A DNA stretch of 64,000 bases from Streptomyces sp. NBC_00376 (GCF_036077095.1 NZ_CP107960.1:3224001-3288000); one strand, 5' to 3'. Shown: positions 46,625 to 54,717, numbered from the stretch's first letter. The notes: a model not told the origin generated them from the sequence alone. Numbers and translations are program-made.

Positions 46625-49033
46625 TCAGCCGACGACATCTCCCGGCGTGTTGATCACGATAACGTCGATTTTCCGGTCCCGGAACATCTTCCGGGCCGCA
46701 TCGGCGACGTCGGGATCGGACAGGTGCCATTCCACCGGCTTGCCCCGTGCGGCATCCAGTTGCCGGGTTGCCTGGTCGGCCCAGCGGTTGGCGAGATCCG
46801 GCGCGAGTTCCCCGGTGTCGGCGTTGTAGTACTTCTTACCCGTGTACCCGTACTTCGCCTCCAGGTAAGTGCCCCGCGAGGCGTCCCAGCCGTCGAAATC
46901 GACCGGCTTCCCCGTGAGTTTGTCCAGCGGCATCCGGTACTCGGTGCCGCGGCCCACCTTGGAGATCTGCTCCTGATAGCGGGCGCCCATCTCGGTCGGG
47001 TAGTTCCAGACGCCGGGCTTGATCTTCTCCCAGTTGCCGTCGCCGCCGTCCTTGGACCCGGCCGGCGGGTCCTTGAGGTCCTTGTACCAGGCCGGCTTCG
47101 GTTCGTTCTGGGCGGCTTCCAGGTTCTTCCTGCGCTTGGCAGCATCGGCGGCCTTCTTCGCCTCGTCGGCCAGTCGCTGGGCCTCGTCGGCGGCGGCCTT
47201 GTCCTCCGGGTCGACGTCGCCGCAGTCCTTCGCGAGGAACCCGACGGGTACCGAGATGGGCGGCGCGGCGATGGTGCCGGTGCCCGAGCCGGACAGTCCG
47301 ACGCCCGCACCACTGCCGTACGGGACCCGGACGCGACCGCCCATCCCGACGGTGCAGCCCTTGAGGCCGGCCTTCTCGGCGGCGTCGTCGGCGTGCCGCT
47401 GTGCTTCCTGCGCGGCCCTCTCCGCGGCGTCGACATCGCCCGCCTTGGCGGCCTTCTTCGCCTTGTTCGCGGCCTTCTCGGCCTTCTGGGCGACTTCGCC
47501 GAGCTTGCCGAGTTTCCCGAGCTTGCCCAGCTTTCCGAACTTGCCGATGAGCTTGGCCTCGCCGTAGCCCGGGATGAACAGCGAGCCGATGTTCCAGAGG
47601 CCGGTGCCGATCGCCTGGCCCTCGTCGCCGTTCTTCCACATGTCACGGACTTCGTCGCCGATGAACATGTCGTCGAGGACCTTGAGGCCGGTGCCGCCGG
47701 ACGCCTTGGTCCAGTCCCAGATCGCGCCGAGGTAGTCGCCGTCGTCCCACTTGCCCCCGGCGTCCTTGGAGTCCTGGCTCCACTTGTCGCCGAGGCTCTT
47801 GCCGTAGTCCATCAGGCCGTTCCACGCATCGACCGGGTGGAAGATCGTGCCGATCGTGCCGGTGATGTCGCCCCACAGGCCGTCGCCGATCAGGCCCTTG
47901 AAGAAGCCGCCGGTCTGGTGGGCGGCGCAGGAGAAGAACGCCCCGACGCCCGAGGTGCAGCTCTCGTCGGACTTCCCGTCGTCGCCGTCGCCGGAGTCGT
48001 CCTGGTCATCGTCGCCGCCGTTCGGCTCCCCGGTGGTGTCCACGTCGTCGCCACCGTCGTCGACCTGGATGGCGGGGTCACCCCCGCTGGAGCCCGCGGA
48101 GCTTCCGGATGCGCCGGAGGCGCCGGAGTCGTTGCCCGCGCTGCCTGCCGAGCCGGTTCCGCCGGAGGCATCGGTCCCACCGGCCGCATTGGATCCCCCG
48201 GCCACGTCCGACCCACCGGAACCGGAGCCGGAGTCGGAGCCCGCCGGGCCCGAGCCGCCGGAGTCCGTGCCGCCCGTGGCCACCGATCCGCCCGAGTCCG
48301 TGCCGCCCGAGTCCGTGCCGCCGGAAGCGGCCGTACCGCCGGAGTCCTTGCCCGGACCCGCCTCCACATTGCTGCCGGGCGCGGGGCAGGCGCTCCCGGT
48401 GAGCCGGCAGATCGCGTCCTGCATCCCGCCGGTCAGCTGGGCGGCGATGCCGGTGACGACGAGCCCGCCGATGAGGGCCACGACCACCAGGATCATGCCC
48501 AGGTATTCCATCGCGGTCTGACCGGCGTCGTCCCGACGCCACTTGATCATGCGCGCGATGCTGAACCGCCGGTGCGGCAAGCGCTGTTCGAGTGGCAGGT
48601 CGAACCATTCGCGCGAACTCGGCCGGAACAGCAGGACGATGACGGCGACCGGCATCACCAGCTGGGTGACAGCGCGCCCACCGCCGTCCCCGCCGAGGTT
48701 CGCCAGTGCGCCGAAGGTGAGCCAGACGTGTACGGCCAGCAGTCCGCGCCAGATCCAGACGCCACCGGTGCGCGCGTACAGCGAGAGCACGAAGGCGGTC
48801 ACGCTCGGCAGCGCCGCGTACAGCAGCAGCCCGAGGAGCTGGCCGTCGACCTCGTCGACCGCCGACGCCACCGTCAGCACACCGATGCCGCCCAGAGCCG
48901 CGGCGGCGAAGAGGAGCCGTACGAGGATCAGCACCGCCTGCAACGGGCGCGGCAGGGACTGCCTGCCCTGCCGGCCCACGGCGACGCCCCCGCCACCGCC
49001 ACCCGAAACCGCAAATCCGCCTATGCCAGACAC
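46625..49033 (-). CDS. Polymorphic toxin with internal Flp-pilin motif and C-terminal Tox-REase-5-like nuclease (802 aa)
   Basis: Gly-rich start, four membrane segments (about 30-136), a cytoplasmic loop, then GQTAMEYLGMILVVVALIG: Gly171|Gln172 with Glu176 at +5 is a prepilin-peptidase site of Flp type. Cys209/216 and a long Gly/Ser/Thr/Asp linker (about 220-345) follow. Residues 355-660 hold Trp/Gly-rich helices, a KLGKLGKL stretch and Ala/Lys coiled coils. The C-terminal ~129 residues carry FDGW (Asp714), LEAK (Glu725/Lys727) and QATRQLDAARGKPVEWH, the Tox-REase-5 restriction-endonuclease pattern. GTG start with GGTGGGGG. Confidence 0.85.
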   Translation of the reverse strand: MSGIGGFAVSGGGGGGVAVGRQGRQSLPRPLQAVLILVRLLFAAAALGGIGVLTVASAVDEVDGQLLGLLLYAALPSVTAFVLSLYARTGGVWIWRGLLAVHVWLTFGALANLGGDGGGRAVTQLVMPVAVIVLLFRPSSREWFDLPLEQRLPHRRFSIARMIKWRRDDAGQTAMEYLGMILVVVALIGGLVVTGIAAQLTGGMQDAICRLTGSACPAPGSNVEAGPGKDSGGTAASGGTDSGGTDSGGSVATGGTDSGGSGPAGSDSGSGSGGSDVAGGSNAAGGTDASGGTGSAGSAGNDSGASGASGSSAGSSGGDPAIQVDDGGDDVDTTGEPNGGDDDQDDSGDGDDGKSDESCTSGVGAFFSCAAHQTGGFFKGLIGDGLWGDITGTIGTIFHPVDAWNGLMDYGKSLGDKWSQDSKDAGGKWDDGDYLGAIWDWTKASGGTGLKVLDDMFIGDEVRDMWKNGDEGQAIGTGLWNIGSLFIPGYGEAKLIGKFGKLGKLGKLGKLGEVAQKAEKAANKAKKAAKAGDVDAAERAAQEAQRHADDAAEKAGLKGCTVGMGGRVRVPYGSGAGVGLSGSGTGTIAAPPISVPVGFLAKDCGDVDPEDKAAADEAQRLADEAKKAADAAKRRKNLEAAQNEPKPAWYKDLKDPPAGSKDGGDGNWEKIKPGVWNYPTEMGARYQEQISKVGRGTEYRMPLDKLTGKPVDFDGWDASRGTYLEAKYGYTGKKYYNADTGELAPDLANRWADQATRQLDAARGKPVEWHLSDPDVADAARKMFRDRKIDVIVINTPGDVVG

Positions 49034-49150
49034 GACGAGTCCCCCACCTTGCCGGTGTACGGCCACAGTTCAGCCACTCCACGCATCCGACCACACCGGC
49101 ACCCATCGGGGCATGGGCCTCAGGACCCAATGCAAGGCTCAAAGTCGGCG

Positions 49151-49222
49151 CTACTGGACGGGGAGTCGTTACCGGACGGGGAACCGTTACCCGGCGGGGC
49201 GCCGCTACCGGACGGGGACCTC
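49151..49222. repeat. Four 18-bp tandem repeats that duplicate a stop codon
   Basis: Units at 49151, 49169, 49187 and 49205 (for example TTACCGGACGGGGAACCG). Read on the minus strand, each unit encodes xx-P-(V/A)-x followed by an in-frame stop. The last unit is the true C-terminus of the 197-aa gene. Three spare C-terminal/stop cassettes follow it. Confidence 0.8.
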
Positions 49223-49798
49223 GCTCCCGAAGAGCATCCAGGGCGACTGGTCGAACGACGCCACCCCGGCGAGCTGCGGCTGCATCGCGGCTATCTCGTG
49301 CCGAACGGCCAGTGTGTCGGGCCAACTGTCGAAGAACGTGGTGCCGTTGATGACGACGCCGCTCCAGTCCGTCGCCACGGAGGCACCCTCGCGGTCGACG
49401 ACGAAGCCGATGCAGAGCACGGAAGCCCGCCCTATCGCCTCCCTGATCGCCCTCGCGGCCACCTCCTGTTCGTCCCGGGTCAGCCGGCCGAACCCGAATT
49501 CCAGCGCGACCACTCCGTCCCTCATCCGGCGGATGCGGGCGGGCACTTCGGTCCCGCTGTCCACCCACAGCACGAAGTCGACACTGTCGAGCCGCTGGAG
49601 TCCGGCGAGGAGCACGAGTTGCTCCCTGGTCACCCACGACGGAGTGCCGTGCGGGCCGGGCCCCGGGCCGAGCAGTGTCACCCGCCGGGTGACCGGGTGG
49701 CTGAGCCGCAGCCCCGCCGCGTCGAGATCATTGAAGAGCGACTCGGAGTCCGGGCGGCTCCAGCCGAGGTGGTACGAGTAGAAGAAACCGTCACTCAT
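49205..49798 (-). CDS. Unknown protein upstream of the toxin gene (197 aa)
   Basis: No family recognised. It begins MSDGFFYSYHLGWSRPDSE and has SVDFVLWVDSGTEVPARIRRM, VVALEFGFGRLTRDEQEVAARA and GTTFFDSWPDTLAVRHEIAAMQPQLAG segments. No signal peptide. The ATG at 49798 has GAGGTGA upstream. It precedes the toxin gene on the same strand by 171 bp, so it may be a second immunity or accessory protein; that is inference from position. Confidence 0.65.
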   Translation of the reverse strand: MSDGFFYSYHLGWSRPDSESLFNDLDAAGLRLSHPVTRRVTLLGPGPGPHGTPSWVTREQLVLLAGLQRLDSVDFVLWVDSGTEVPARIRRMRDGVVALEFGFGRLTRDEQEVAARAIREAIGRASVLCIGFVVDREGASVATDWSGVVINGTTFFDSWPDTLAVRHEIAAMQPQLAGVASFDQSPWMLFGSEVPVR

Positions 49799-50125
49799 CG
49801 ACACATCACCTCATGAATGTGTGGACACCACGCTTCGGAGGAGATGCGGGCGCCCGGTGGAGACAGAGATGGAGACAGATGGAGATGGGCAGAGACAGTC
49901 GGAGACAAGTTGAAACGAGTAGAGACGAGTAGAGCGTGCAGTTCCGGATGTCTGCGGGCACGCCGGACAGGCGCTCGTCGCGGGCGCCGGCCGGTTGGCT
50001 CACAGTCGGTCGTGCACGAGCGTAATGAGGCCGGATCGCCCGGGCGTGGGCCCACGGACCCAGGAGCGGGCCCCATTGGACAATGCGGTGGACAGGGGAC
50101 GACCCGTCGCACATCGTGTACGGCG
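49799..50125. other. 327-bp divergent intergenic region with a purine-rich repeat tract
   Basis: Between the 197-aa gene (minus) and the DinB gene (plus). It contains GGAGACAGA-like repeats at 49859-49934 and otherwise no gene. Confidence 0.55.
49859..49934. repeat. Low-complexity purine-rich tract (GGAGACAGAT-like)
   Basis: Repeated GGAGACA, GGAGAT and GAGTAGAGACGAGTAGAG units over about 75 bp, directly upstream of the 197-aa gene on the other strand. It may lie in that gene's 5' leader as a pyrimidine-rich run. Confidence 0.6.
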
Positions 50126-50629
50126 ATGACACGCACCGATTCGCCTCCCGCATGGGACGAGCGCACCCAGTTGGCCACCTTCCTCGACTACGTCCGCGCC
50201 ACCGCACGCGCGAAGTGCGAGGGCGTCTCGCCGGAGGACGCCCGCAGAGCCCCGCTGCCCGGATCGCCCCTGATGACGATCGCCGGGCTGATCAACCACC
50301 TGAGCTGGGTGGAGTACTACTGGTTCGAGGTGGCCTTCCTCGGTGGTCCGGACGAGGGTCCGTGGACCGACGAGGACCCCGACCGCGAAATGCGCATCGC
50401 GGTGGACATGCCACTCGCCGATGTGCTTTCGCTTTACGAGGAACGGACCACCCGCTACAGCGAGTTGGTGGCCTCCACCGACCTGGACACACCGGCCAAG
50501 CAGCCGCGGCGCGACGGCAGGCACCCCGATCTGCGCTGGGTCGTCATGCATCTGATCGAGGAGACCGCCCGGCACAACGGCCACCTCGACGTGATCCGGG
50601 AGATCGTCGACGGCACCACCGGCGTGTAG
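50126..50629 (+). CDS. DinB family protein (DUF664-like, 167 aa)
   Basis: DinB four-helix-bundle protein of the bacillithiol/mycothiol-transferase superfamily. Metal-binding His positions are plausible in LINHLSWVEYYWFEVAF (about 53) and HLIEETARHNGHLDVIRE (about 140-157). The ATG at 50126 has no clear RBS. It stands alone. Mycothiol-dependent detoxification is the family expectation. Confidence 0.88.
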   Translation: MTRTDSPPAWDERTQLATFLDYVRATARAKCEGVSPEDARRAPLPGSPLMTIAGLINHLSWVEYYWFEVAFLGGPDEGPWTDEDPDREMRIAVDMPLADVLSLYEERTTRYSELVASTDLDTPAKQPRRDGRHPDLRWVVMHLIEETARHNGHLDVIREIVDGTTGV

Positions 50630-50673
50630 ACCCGCCCTGCTTCGACGTGGGAGCGCGTCGCCCCCGCTGCCGG

Positions 50674-51543
50674 CTATCCGATCCCGGCGACGGCGGGTGC
50701 GATGCGCTCCGCGATCTGGTGGGTGAAGCTGACCGGGTCCCGGTCGGGCAGCACCTGGATCTCGCTGATGCCCAGGTCCGCGTACGCCTCCGCGTCGGCG
50801 AGGAACGCGGCCGGTTTCTCCAGCACCGGCCCGCCGTACATCACGGTCTTCGTGATGGCGTCGTAGTCGCGGTCCTCCGCTTCGCAGTGCGCCCGCAGCA
50901 CATCGAGCTTGTGGGCCACTTCCTCCTGGTCGGTGGCGAAGAGGTTGCACGCGTCCCCGTAGCGGGCGACCAGGAGCAGGGTCTTCTTCTCGCCCCCGCC
51001 GCCGATCATGATCGGCGGGTGCCCGCCGATCGGCTCGGGCACGCAGAGCGTCTCGGCGAGCCGGTAATGACGGCCTCGGAACGGGCCGTTGTCGTCGCTC
51101 CACATCTGGAGGCAGATGCGGAGCGTCTCCTCCAGCCGTTCGAACCGCTCGGCGACCGGAACCACCGGCACGCCGAGCCCGTACTGCTCGCGCTCGTACC
51201 AGGAGGCACCGATGCCCAGCCTCGCCCTGCCGCCCGACAGCACGTCGAGGCTGGTGACGATCTTCGCCAGCAGGCCGGGGTGCCGGTACATGACCCCCGT
51301 GACCATCAGGCCGAGCGTCATCCGCTCGCTCACCGCCGCCACGTAGCCGAGGGTGGTGTACCCCTCCAGCATCGGTTCGTCGGCGACGCTCCGCCCCGTC
51401 TCCATCTGGAAGTAGTGGTCCATCACGCTGAACGACGCGATCCCGGCCTGTTCGGCGACCCGCACCGACTCCGCGAGCGTGGGCGCGATGAGCGCCGGGT
51501 CGGCCGGTGTCGAGTAGTTCCAGTAGTGCAGACCGAGCTTCAT
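50674..51543 (-). CDS. LLM-class F420-dependent oxidoreductase (289 aa)
   Basis: Luciferase-like monooxygenase-fold enzyme: KLGLHYWNYSTPADPALIAPTLAESVRVAEQAGIASFSVMDHYFQ, GYTTLGYVAAVSERMTLGLMVTGVMYRHPGLLAKIVTSLDVLSGGRARLGIGASWYE, and PIMIGGGGEKKTLLLVARYGDACNL. The GRARLGIGASW motif is typical of the F420-dependent group. GGAGGGCGGAC precedes the ATG at 51543. Substrate unknown. Confidence 0.92.
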   Translation of the reverse strand: MKLGLHYWNYSTPADPALIAPTLAESVRVAEQAGIASFSVMDHYFQMETGRSVADEPMLEGYTTLGYVAAVSERMTLGLMVTGVMYRHPGLLAKIVTSLDVLSGGRARLGIGASWYEREQYGLGVPVVPVAERFERLEETLRICLQMWSDDNGPFRGRHYRLAETLCVPEPIGGHPPIMIGGGGEKKTLLLVARYGDACNLFATDQEEVAHKLDVLRAHCEAEDRDYDAITKTVMYGGPVLEKPAAFLADAEAYADLGISEIQVLPDRDPVSFTHQIAERIAPAVAGIG

Positions 51544-51790
51544 GTCCGCCCTCCGAAGGCCGAGGGGGCTCGGGCGCGGGACTGCGGCGCCGTCGCGGCC
51601 GGGGACTGTCACGCTACGCGAGGCGGCACCCATCGGCATGTCGAGCGGGGACCGTCGCGGCCGGGCCGTCGCATTTCATCCTGCATCCTGCATCGGTGCC
51701 GCGGACCGGCCGCCGGCCGAAGCCGACGGCCGATCACGACGCACAACGTCGATCGCCGTGCGATATCGGGGGACAATATCGCCGCGCGAT

Positions 51791-51825
51791 CACGCCGTGC
51801 AGTATCGCGTTGCGATCACGGCGTG
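51791..51825. terminator. Hairpin at the end of the secreted-protein cluster
   Basis: CACGCCGT and ACGGCGTG arms separated by 19 nt, overlapping the stop codon of the gene at 51816. The surrounding 51730-51800 also has repeated CGATATCG/CGCGATCAC motifs. Confidence 0.45.
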
Positions 51826-52223
51826 GCGTTGAATTCCGGGCCGTATCTGTCGCTCCCGGAAACCTTCACGCCGCCGTCCTCGGCCCAGATGTGAATCCGG
51901 CAGAGCGAACTGTCGGGCTCCACATCGACGACCTTGGAGTCACAGGCGGAAGCGGGTGCGTCATTCGCGCCCACGGCCTGCCAGGAACCCGTGGACGCGT
52001 ACCACTTCTGCACGCTCGCCCGGACCTTCTTGCCGTCGGTCTTGTCGTCGCACGTGGTGAGGACATCACCGTCCGTCTTGAACGATGCGTGACCGTACCC
52101 ATTACTGACCTTCGTCGGTTCCTGCCACCCCGCACTGGGCGCAGCGTACGCAGCTGTCACCGAAAGCCCGATGGCCGACCCGGCCGCCGCCAGCGTCAGG
52201 GCAATTCTGTATTGCCGGTTCAT
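51816..52223 (-). CDS. Small secreted protein (135 aa), first of a trio
   Basis: Sec signal peptide (MNRQYRIALTLAAAGSAIGLSVTAAYA, cleavage near 28) and a mature region of about 107 residues with Cys in LTTCDD, SACDSK and LCRIH. It ends IHIWAEDGGVKVSGSDRYG, loosely similar to the ends of the two neighbouring secreted proteins. Function unknown. It has its own RBS and lies 45 bp downstream of the next gene on the same strand. Confidence 0.8.
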   Translation of the reverse strand: MNRQYRIALTLAAAGSAIGLSVTAAYAAPSAGWQEPTKVSNGYGHASFKTDGDVLTTCDDKTDGKKVRASVQKWYASTGSWQAVGANDAPASACDSKVVDVEPDSSLCRIHIWAEDGGVKVSGSDRYGPEFNATP

Positions 52224-52268
52224 CTTTTCCTGCCTCCCGCCCGAACTCTGTTGCGCTGGAGCGCACCA

Positions 52269-52676
52269 TCAGATGGTGACGTTCTTCCGCTCTCCAGCCA
52301 TGATGGAAACTCCGTCATTCATCGCATGCACCTCAAACATGAGCTTCTCGCCTTCGCGCATGTCGTAATTACATGTGACGGTGGATCCGGCCTTGTCGAT
52401 GTTCCGGCAGATGCCGGTCCTGCCGTACCCCGTCTGCCACCAGATCTCGACGTGGTACGAATCCGAGTTCTCATCGGTGAGCGTGAACTTGTCGCCGTAG
52501 CTGTGGAAGCAGCCGGTGCCGGCCAGCTTTACCCGCCACCCGTCCGTGGGATCGGCGACGCGCACCTCTCCGCACGTGACGACGTCCGCGGCACTGGCCG
52601 GCGACGCGCCGACGGCCAGTGTGGTCAGGGTGGCCAGTGCCAGGCCGGTCGCGGCCATGGTCCTGCGCAGTTTCAT
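52269..52676 (-). CDS. Small secreted Cys-rich protein (135 aa), second of a trio
   Basis: Signal peptide (MKLRRTMAATGLALATLTTLAVGASPASA) and a mature domain with the pattern CF--YGD-FT--D--DS-----WW---GR---C-N------VTCNYD, shared with the protein at 52722. Four Cys could form two disulfides. Looks like a small extracellular beta domain; no family recognised. Confidence 0.82.
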   Translation of the reverse strand: MKLRRTMAATGLALATLTTLAVGASPASAADVVTCGEVRVADPTDGWRVKLAGTGCFHSYGDKFTLTDENSDSYHVEIWWQTGYGRTGICRNIDKAGSTVTCNYDMREGEKLMFEVHAMNDGVSIMAGERKNVTI

Positions 52677-52721
52677 TTCTTCCCCTCGGATCGATGCCGG
52701 TGACGTCTGCGAGCAGGCCCG

Positions 52722-53105
52722 TCAGCTGCAGAAGCCGCCCGCCTCCGACGTGCATGTCCGGTGGGAGGGGGTGTTCCGGAGCATCTTGTTCCCGTCCCAG
52801 ATCTGCAGGTTGAACGCGATGAGCTGGTGCTCGGGGAAGTCGTAGTTGCACGTCACCTGGGACTGGTAGCCCTCAAGGTTCTTGCACGTGTCCATGCGCC
52901 CGCCCTGCAGCCACCAGGGCGCCTCCGGGTGGGCACTGTCCTTGGCGGTGTCGTACACCGTGAAGTAGTCGCCGTAGTGGTAGAAGCAGACCTTGCCCCC
53001 GGTCGCACTCAGGCACTCGCCGTCATCCGCGTGCGCTGTTCCCGACAAGCCGATCATCGTCATGAGCGCGGCACCCACGACCGCCCCTCCGAGCCTCTTC
53101 CGCAT
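52722..53105 (-). CDS. Small secreted Cys-rich protein (127 aa), third of a trio
   Basis: Signal peptide (MRKRLGGAVVGAALMTMIGLSGTAHA), then the same CF-HYGDYFT--D..WW..GR---CKN..VTCNYD pattern as the 52269 protein and an extra C-terminal Cys-rich tail (RTCTSEAGGFCS). ATG at 53105 with GGGGAGAAG. It is the promoter-proximal gene of the cluster. Confidence 0.82.
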   Translation of the reverse strand: MRKRLGGAVVGAALMTMIGLSGTAHADDGECLSATGGKVCFYHYGDYFTVYDTAKDSAHPEAPWWLQGGRMDTCKNLEGYQSQVTCNYDFPEHQLIAFNLQIWDGNKMLRNTPSHRTCTSEAGGFCS

Positions 53106-53492
53106 GTCTTCTCCCCGCTGGTTCGCAGCCGTTTCGACGTGCACGCGGACCGAATGGCCCGCATGCTCTGTTCACCTGCGTATCGGCAATCCGAAGGCAG
53201 GCCGGAAACACCACCTCGGGCAGGCGGCAGCAAAGGGAGAATAAAGGGAAACTACAGGCGCTAAAGCAGCCTGCACGGAGAACCATCAGGTGAGGTTCAA
53301 TCCGCAAAGTTTCTCTCTGGTATCCCCTGTGGAGCACCACCCGGCGTTTCGTTGCGAGGTACATCACCATGCACGGCAACGCACTGTCAAGCTTTTGGAT
53401 TCACCTTCCAGCGCCGAGCTTTCAAGGACCCGGAAAGGGGGCTGGAACCTTTCTGGAAACGCCTGAACATAATCGAAACAGCGAGAAGACAT
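53106..53492. other. 387-bp AT-richer gap upstream of the secreted trio, no gene seen
   Basis: Contains the promoter candidate at 53361-53390 (minus strand) and reaches the left end of the IS remnant. No coding pattern is recognisable. Confidence 0.5.
53361..53390 (-). promoter_or_regulatory. Possible promoter TTGACA-N18-TGATGT for the secreted trio
   Basis: On the minus strand the -35 box is at 53390-53385 and the -10 box at 53366-53361. That would give a leader of about 250 nt before the ATG at 53105. Confidence 0.4.
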
Positions 53493-53983
53493 CTCATTTG
53501 GTGGTGCTACGGCAGCGAAAAGCGAGCCCATGACGGAAATGGGGCGATCAACCGAATCCTCACCACTTTCCCGCCCCGGCCGGAGGCAGTGGCCGGGCCC
53601 GCCCGTCAGAGCCCTCTGCCCCGGGCCCGCAGGTTCACCGAGTAGATCGCGATACGGGACCACTCCGACTCGTCGCGGGAGCCCGGCCGTTCCAGCACCA
53701 ATCGCTGGAGCTCTGCCCACACACCGGCCCGCGCCCACTCGCAGAAGCGCCGATGGGCGGTCGCCCCCGACGGGCCGAACGAGGCCGTGGGCAGTTGATG
53801 CCACGTACAGCCCGACGTGACCACGAACACGATCGCGGCCAGCACCTCACGGTCACCGTGCCGGCGCCGCCCACCGCCCTGCGGCCGCGAGGGCGCCCCT
53901 GGCACCACCCGCTGGAACAGCTCCCACAATTCGTCCGGCACCAACTGCTCGACGATCCCCATCAGGCCCCCACCAAATGAGAC
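53493..53983. mobile_element. Internally deleted IS5-type element with intact ends (~491 bp)
   Basis: Perfect 13-bp terminal inverted repeats TCTCATTTGGTGG at 53493-53505 and its complement at 53971-53983 flank a transposase fragment. Full elements of this type run to about 850 bp, so the middle or 3' part is missing. I could not identify a clear target-site duplication. Confidence 0.75.
53606..53962 (-). pseudogene. IS5-family (DUF4096-type) transposase N-terminal fragment (118 aa)
   Basis: MGIVEQLVPDELWELFQRVVP..RRRHGDREVLAAIVFVVTSGCTWHQLPT..FGPSGATAHRRFCEW matches the N-terminal domain of IS5-group transposases. Normally the frame continues through the DDE catalytic core after a SRCAIDSVNMRA-like stretch; here it stops after IAIYSVNLRARGRGL. 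It is therefore non-functional on its own. Confidence 0.85.
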
Positions 53984-54060
53984 GACGTTTGCGTCCGGGC
54001 CAACCGCGCGGACCGTCGTGACGGCCTCGGGAGCCAGGAGCGGAGACCGGAGCTTACTAC

Positions 54061-54080
54061 GATTTCAAAATATCTGAATC
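54061..54080. promoter_or_regulatory. MarR-type dyad TTCA-N7-TGAA upstream of the marR gene
   Basis: GATTTCAAAATATCTGAATC is an imperfect palindrome with an AT-rich centre, 27 bp before the ATG at 54107. It is a plausible autoregulatory operator. Confidence 0.5.
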
Positions 54081-54106
54081 GGGATCATCGCTTCTATGCT
54101 GGAGCC

Positions 54107-54652
54107 ATGCAGACCACGCGCGATTCGGCCCGCGGCGCCGACTCGATCGACCGGCACATCACCCGATGGCGGCGGGAGGTCCCCGACCTGGACCCGCTCG
54201 TCGAGGGTGCCGTCACCCGGATGCAGACGCTGGTGCAGTACCTCCAGGGCCGCAAGGAAGCCGGGCTCTCGCAGCGCAAGTTGAAGATGTGGGAGTACGA
54301 GATCCTCTGGCGGCTGCGCTCCGCCGGCAAGCCGTACCGGATGTCGCCGACACAGCTGGCCGAGGGTCTGGGCACCCATCCGGCGACGCTGACGAACCGG
54401 CTCGACCGCCTGGCGAAGTCCGGCTACGTGACCCGTCAGCCCTCGCCGGAGGACCGCCGGAGCCTGCTCGTCGTACTGACCGAGAAGGGGGCCGACGCCT
54501 GGTCGTCCACGATCGGCGAGCAGATGGAGACGGAGCGCGCGCTCCTGGCCCCGCTGAGCGAGGCGGAGCGGGAACAGTTGGTGGTCCTGCTGCGCAAGAT
54601 CGCCTCGGCGGCGGAGTCCGACGGCCCGCCGCTCATGCCGTCTCCCGACTGA
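54107..54652 (+). CDS. MarR family transcriptional regulator (181 aa)
   Basis: Winged-helix regulator: LKMWEYEILWRLRSAGKPYRMSPTQLAEGLGTHPATLTNRLDRLAKSGYVTRQPSPEDRRSLLVVLTEKG contains the recognition helix and the wing (DRRSLLV). It precedes the kinase-transporter fusion gene by 142 bp on the same strand and may control it. GGAGCC lies directly before the ATG. Confidence 0.92.
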   Translation: MQTTRDSARGADSIDRHITRWRREVPDLDPLVEGAVTRMQTLVQYLQGRKEAGLSQRKLKMWEYEILWRLRSAGKPYRMSPTQLAEGLGTHPATLTNRLDRLAKSGYVTRQPSPEDRRSLLVVLTEKGADAWSSTIGEQMETERALLAPLSEAEREQLVVLLRKIASAAESDGPPLMPSPD

Positions 54653-54717
54653 GCCCCGTGCCGCGTACTGCGTACACGCGCCGCGCGCACGCAGACGTAG
54701 ACGTACGCGGCCACATG

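Noticed and set aside
46469..49816. 1115-residue open frame on the plus strand across the toxin locus
   Set aside because: It is the antisense shadow of the toxin and neighbouring minus-strand genes; high GC keeps the opposite frame open. No domain is recognisable, and the minus-strand genes have RBSs and known domains.
53281..53320. GGTTCAATCC, resembling a tRNA T-arm
   Set aside because: No matching acceptor, D or anticodon stems could be folded around it.
53364..53804. 146-residue minus-strand frame over the IS remnant
   Set aside because: It reads the transposase region out of frame and runs across the element's left end into flanking DNA.
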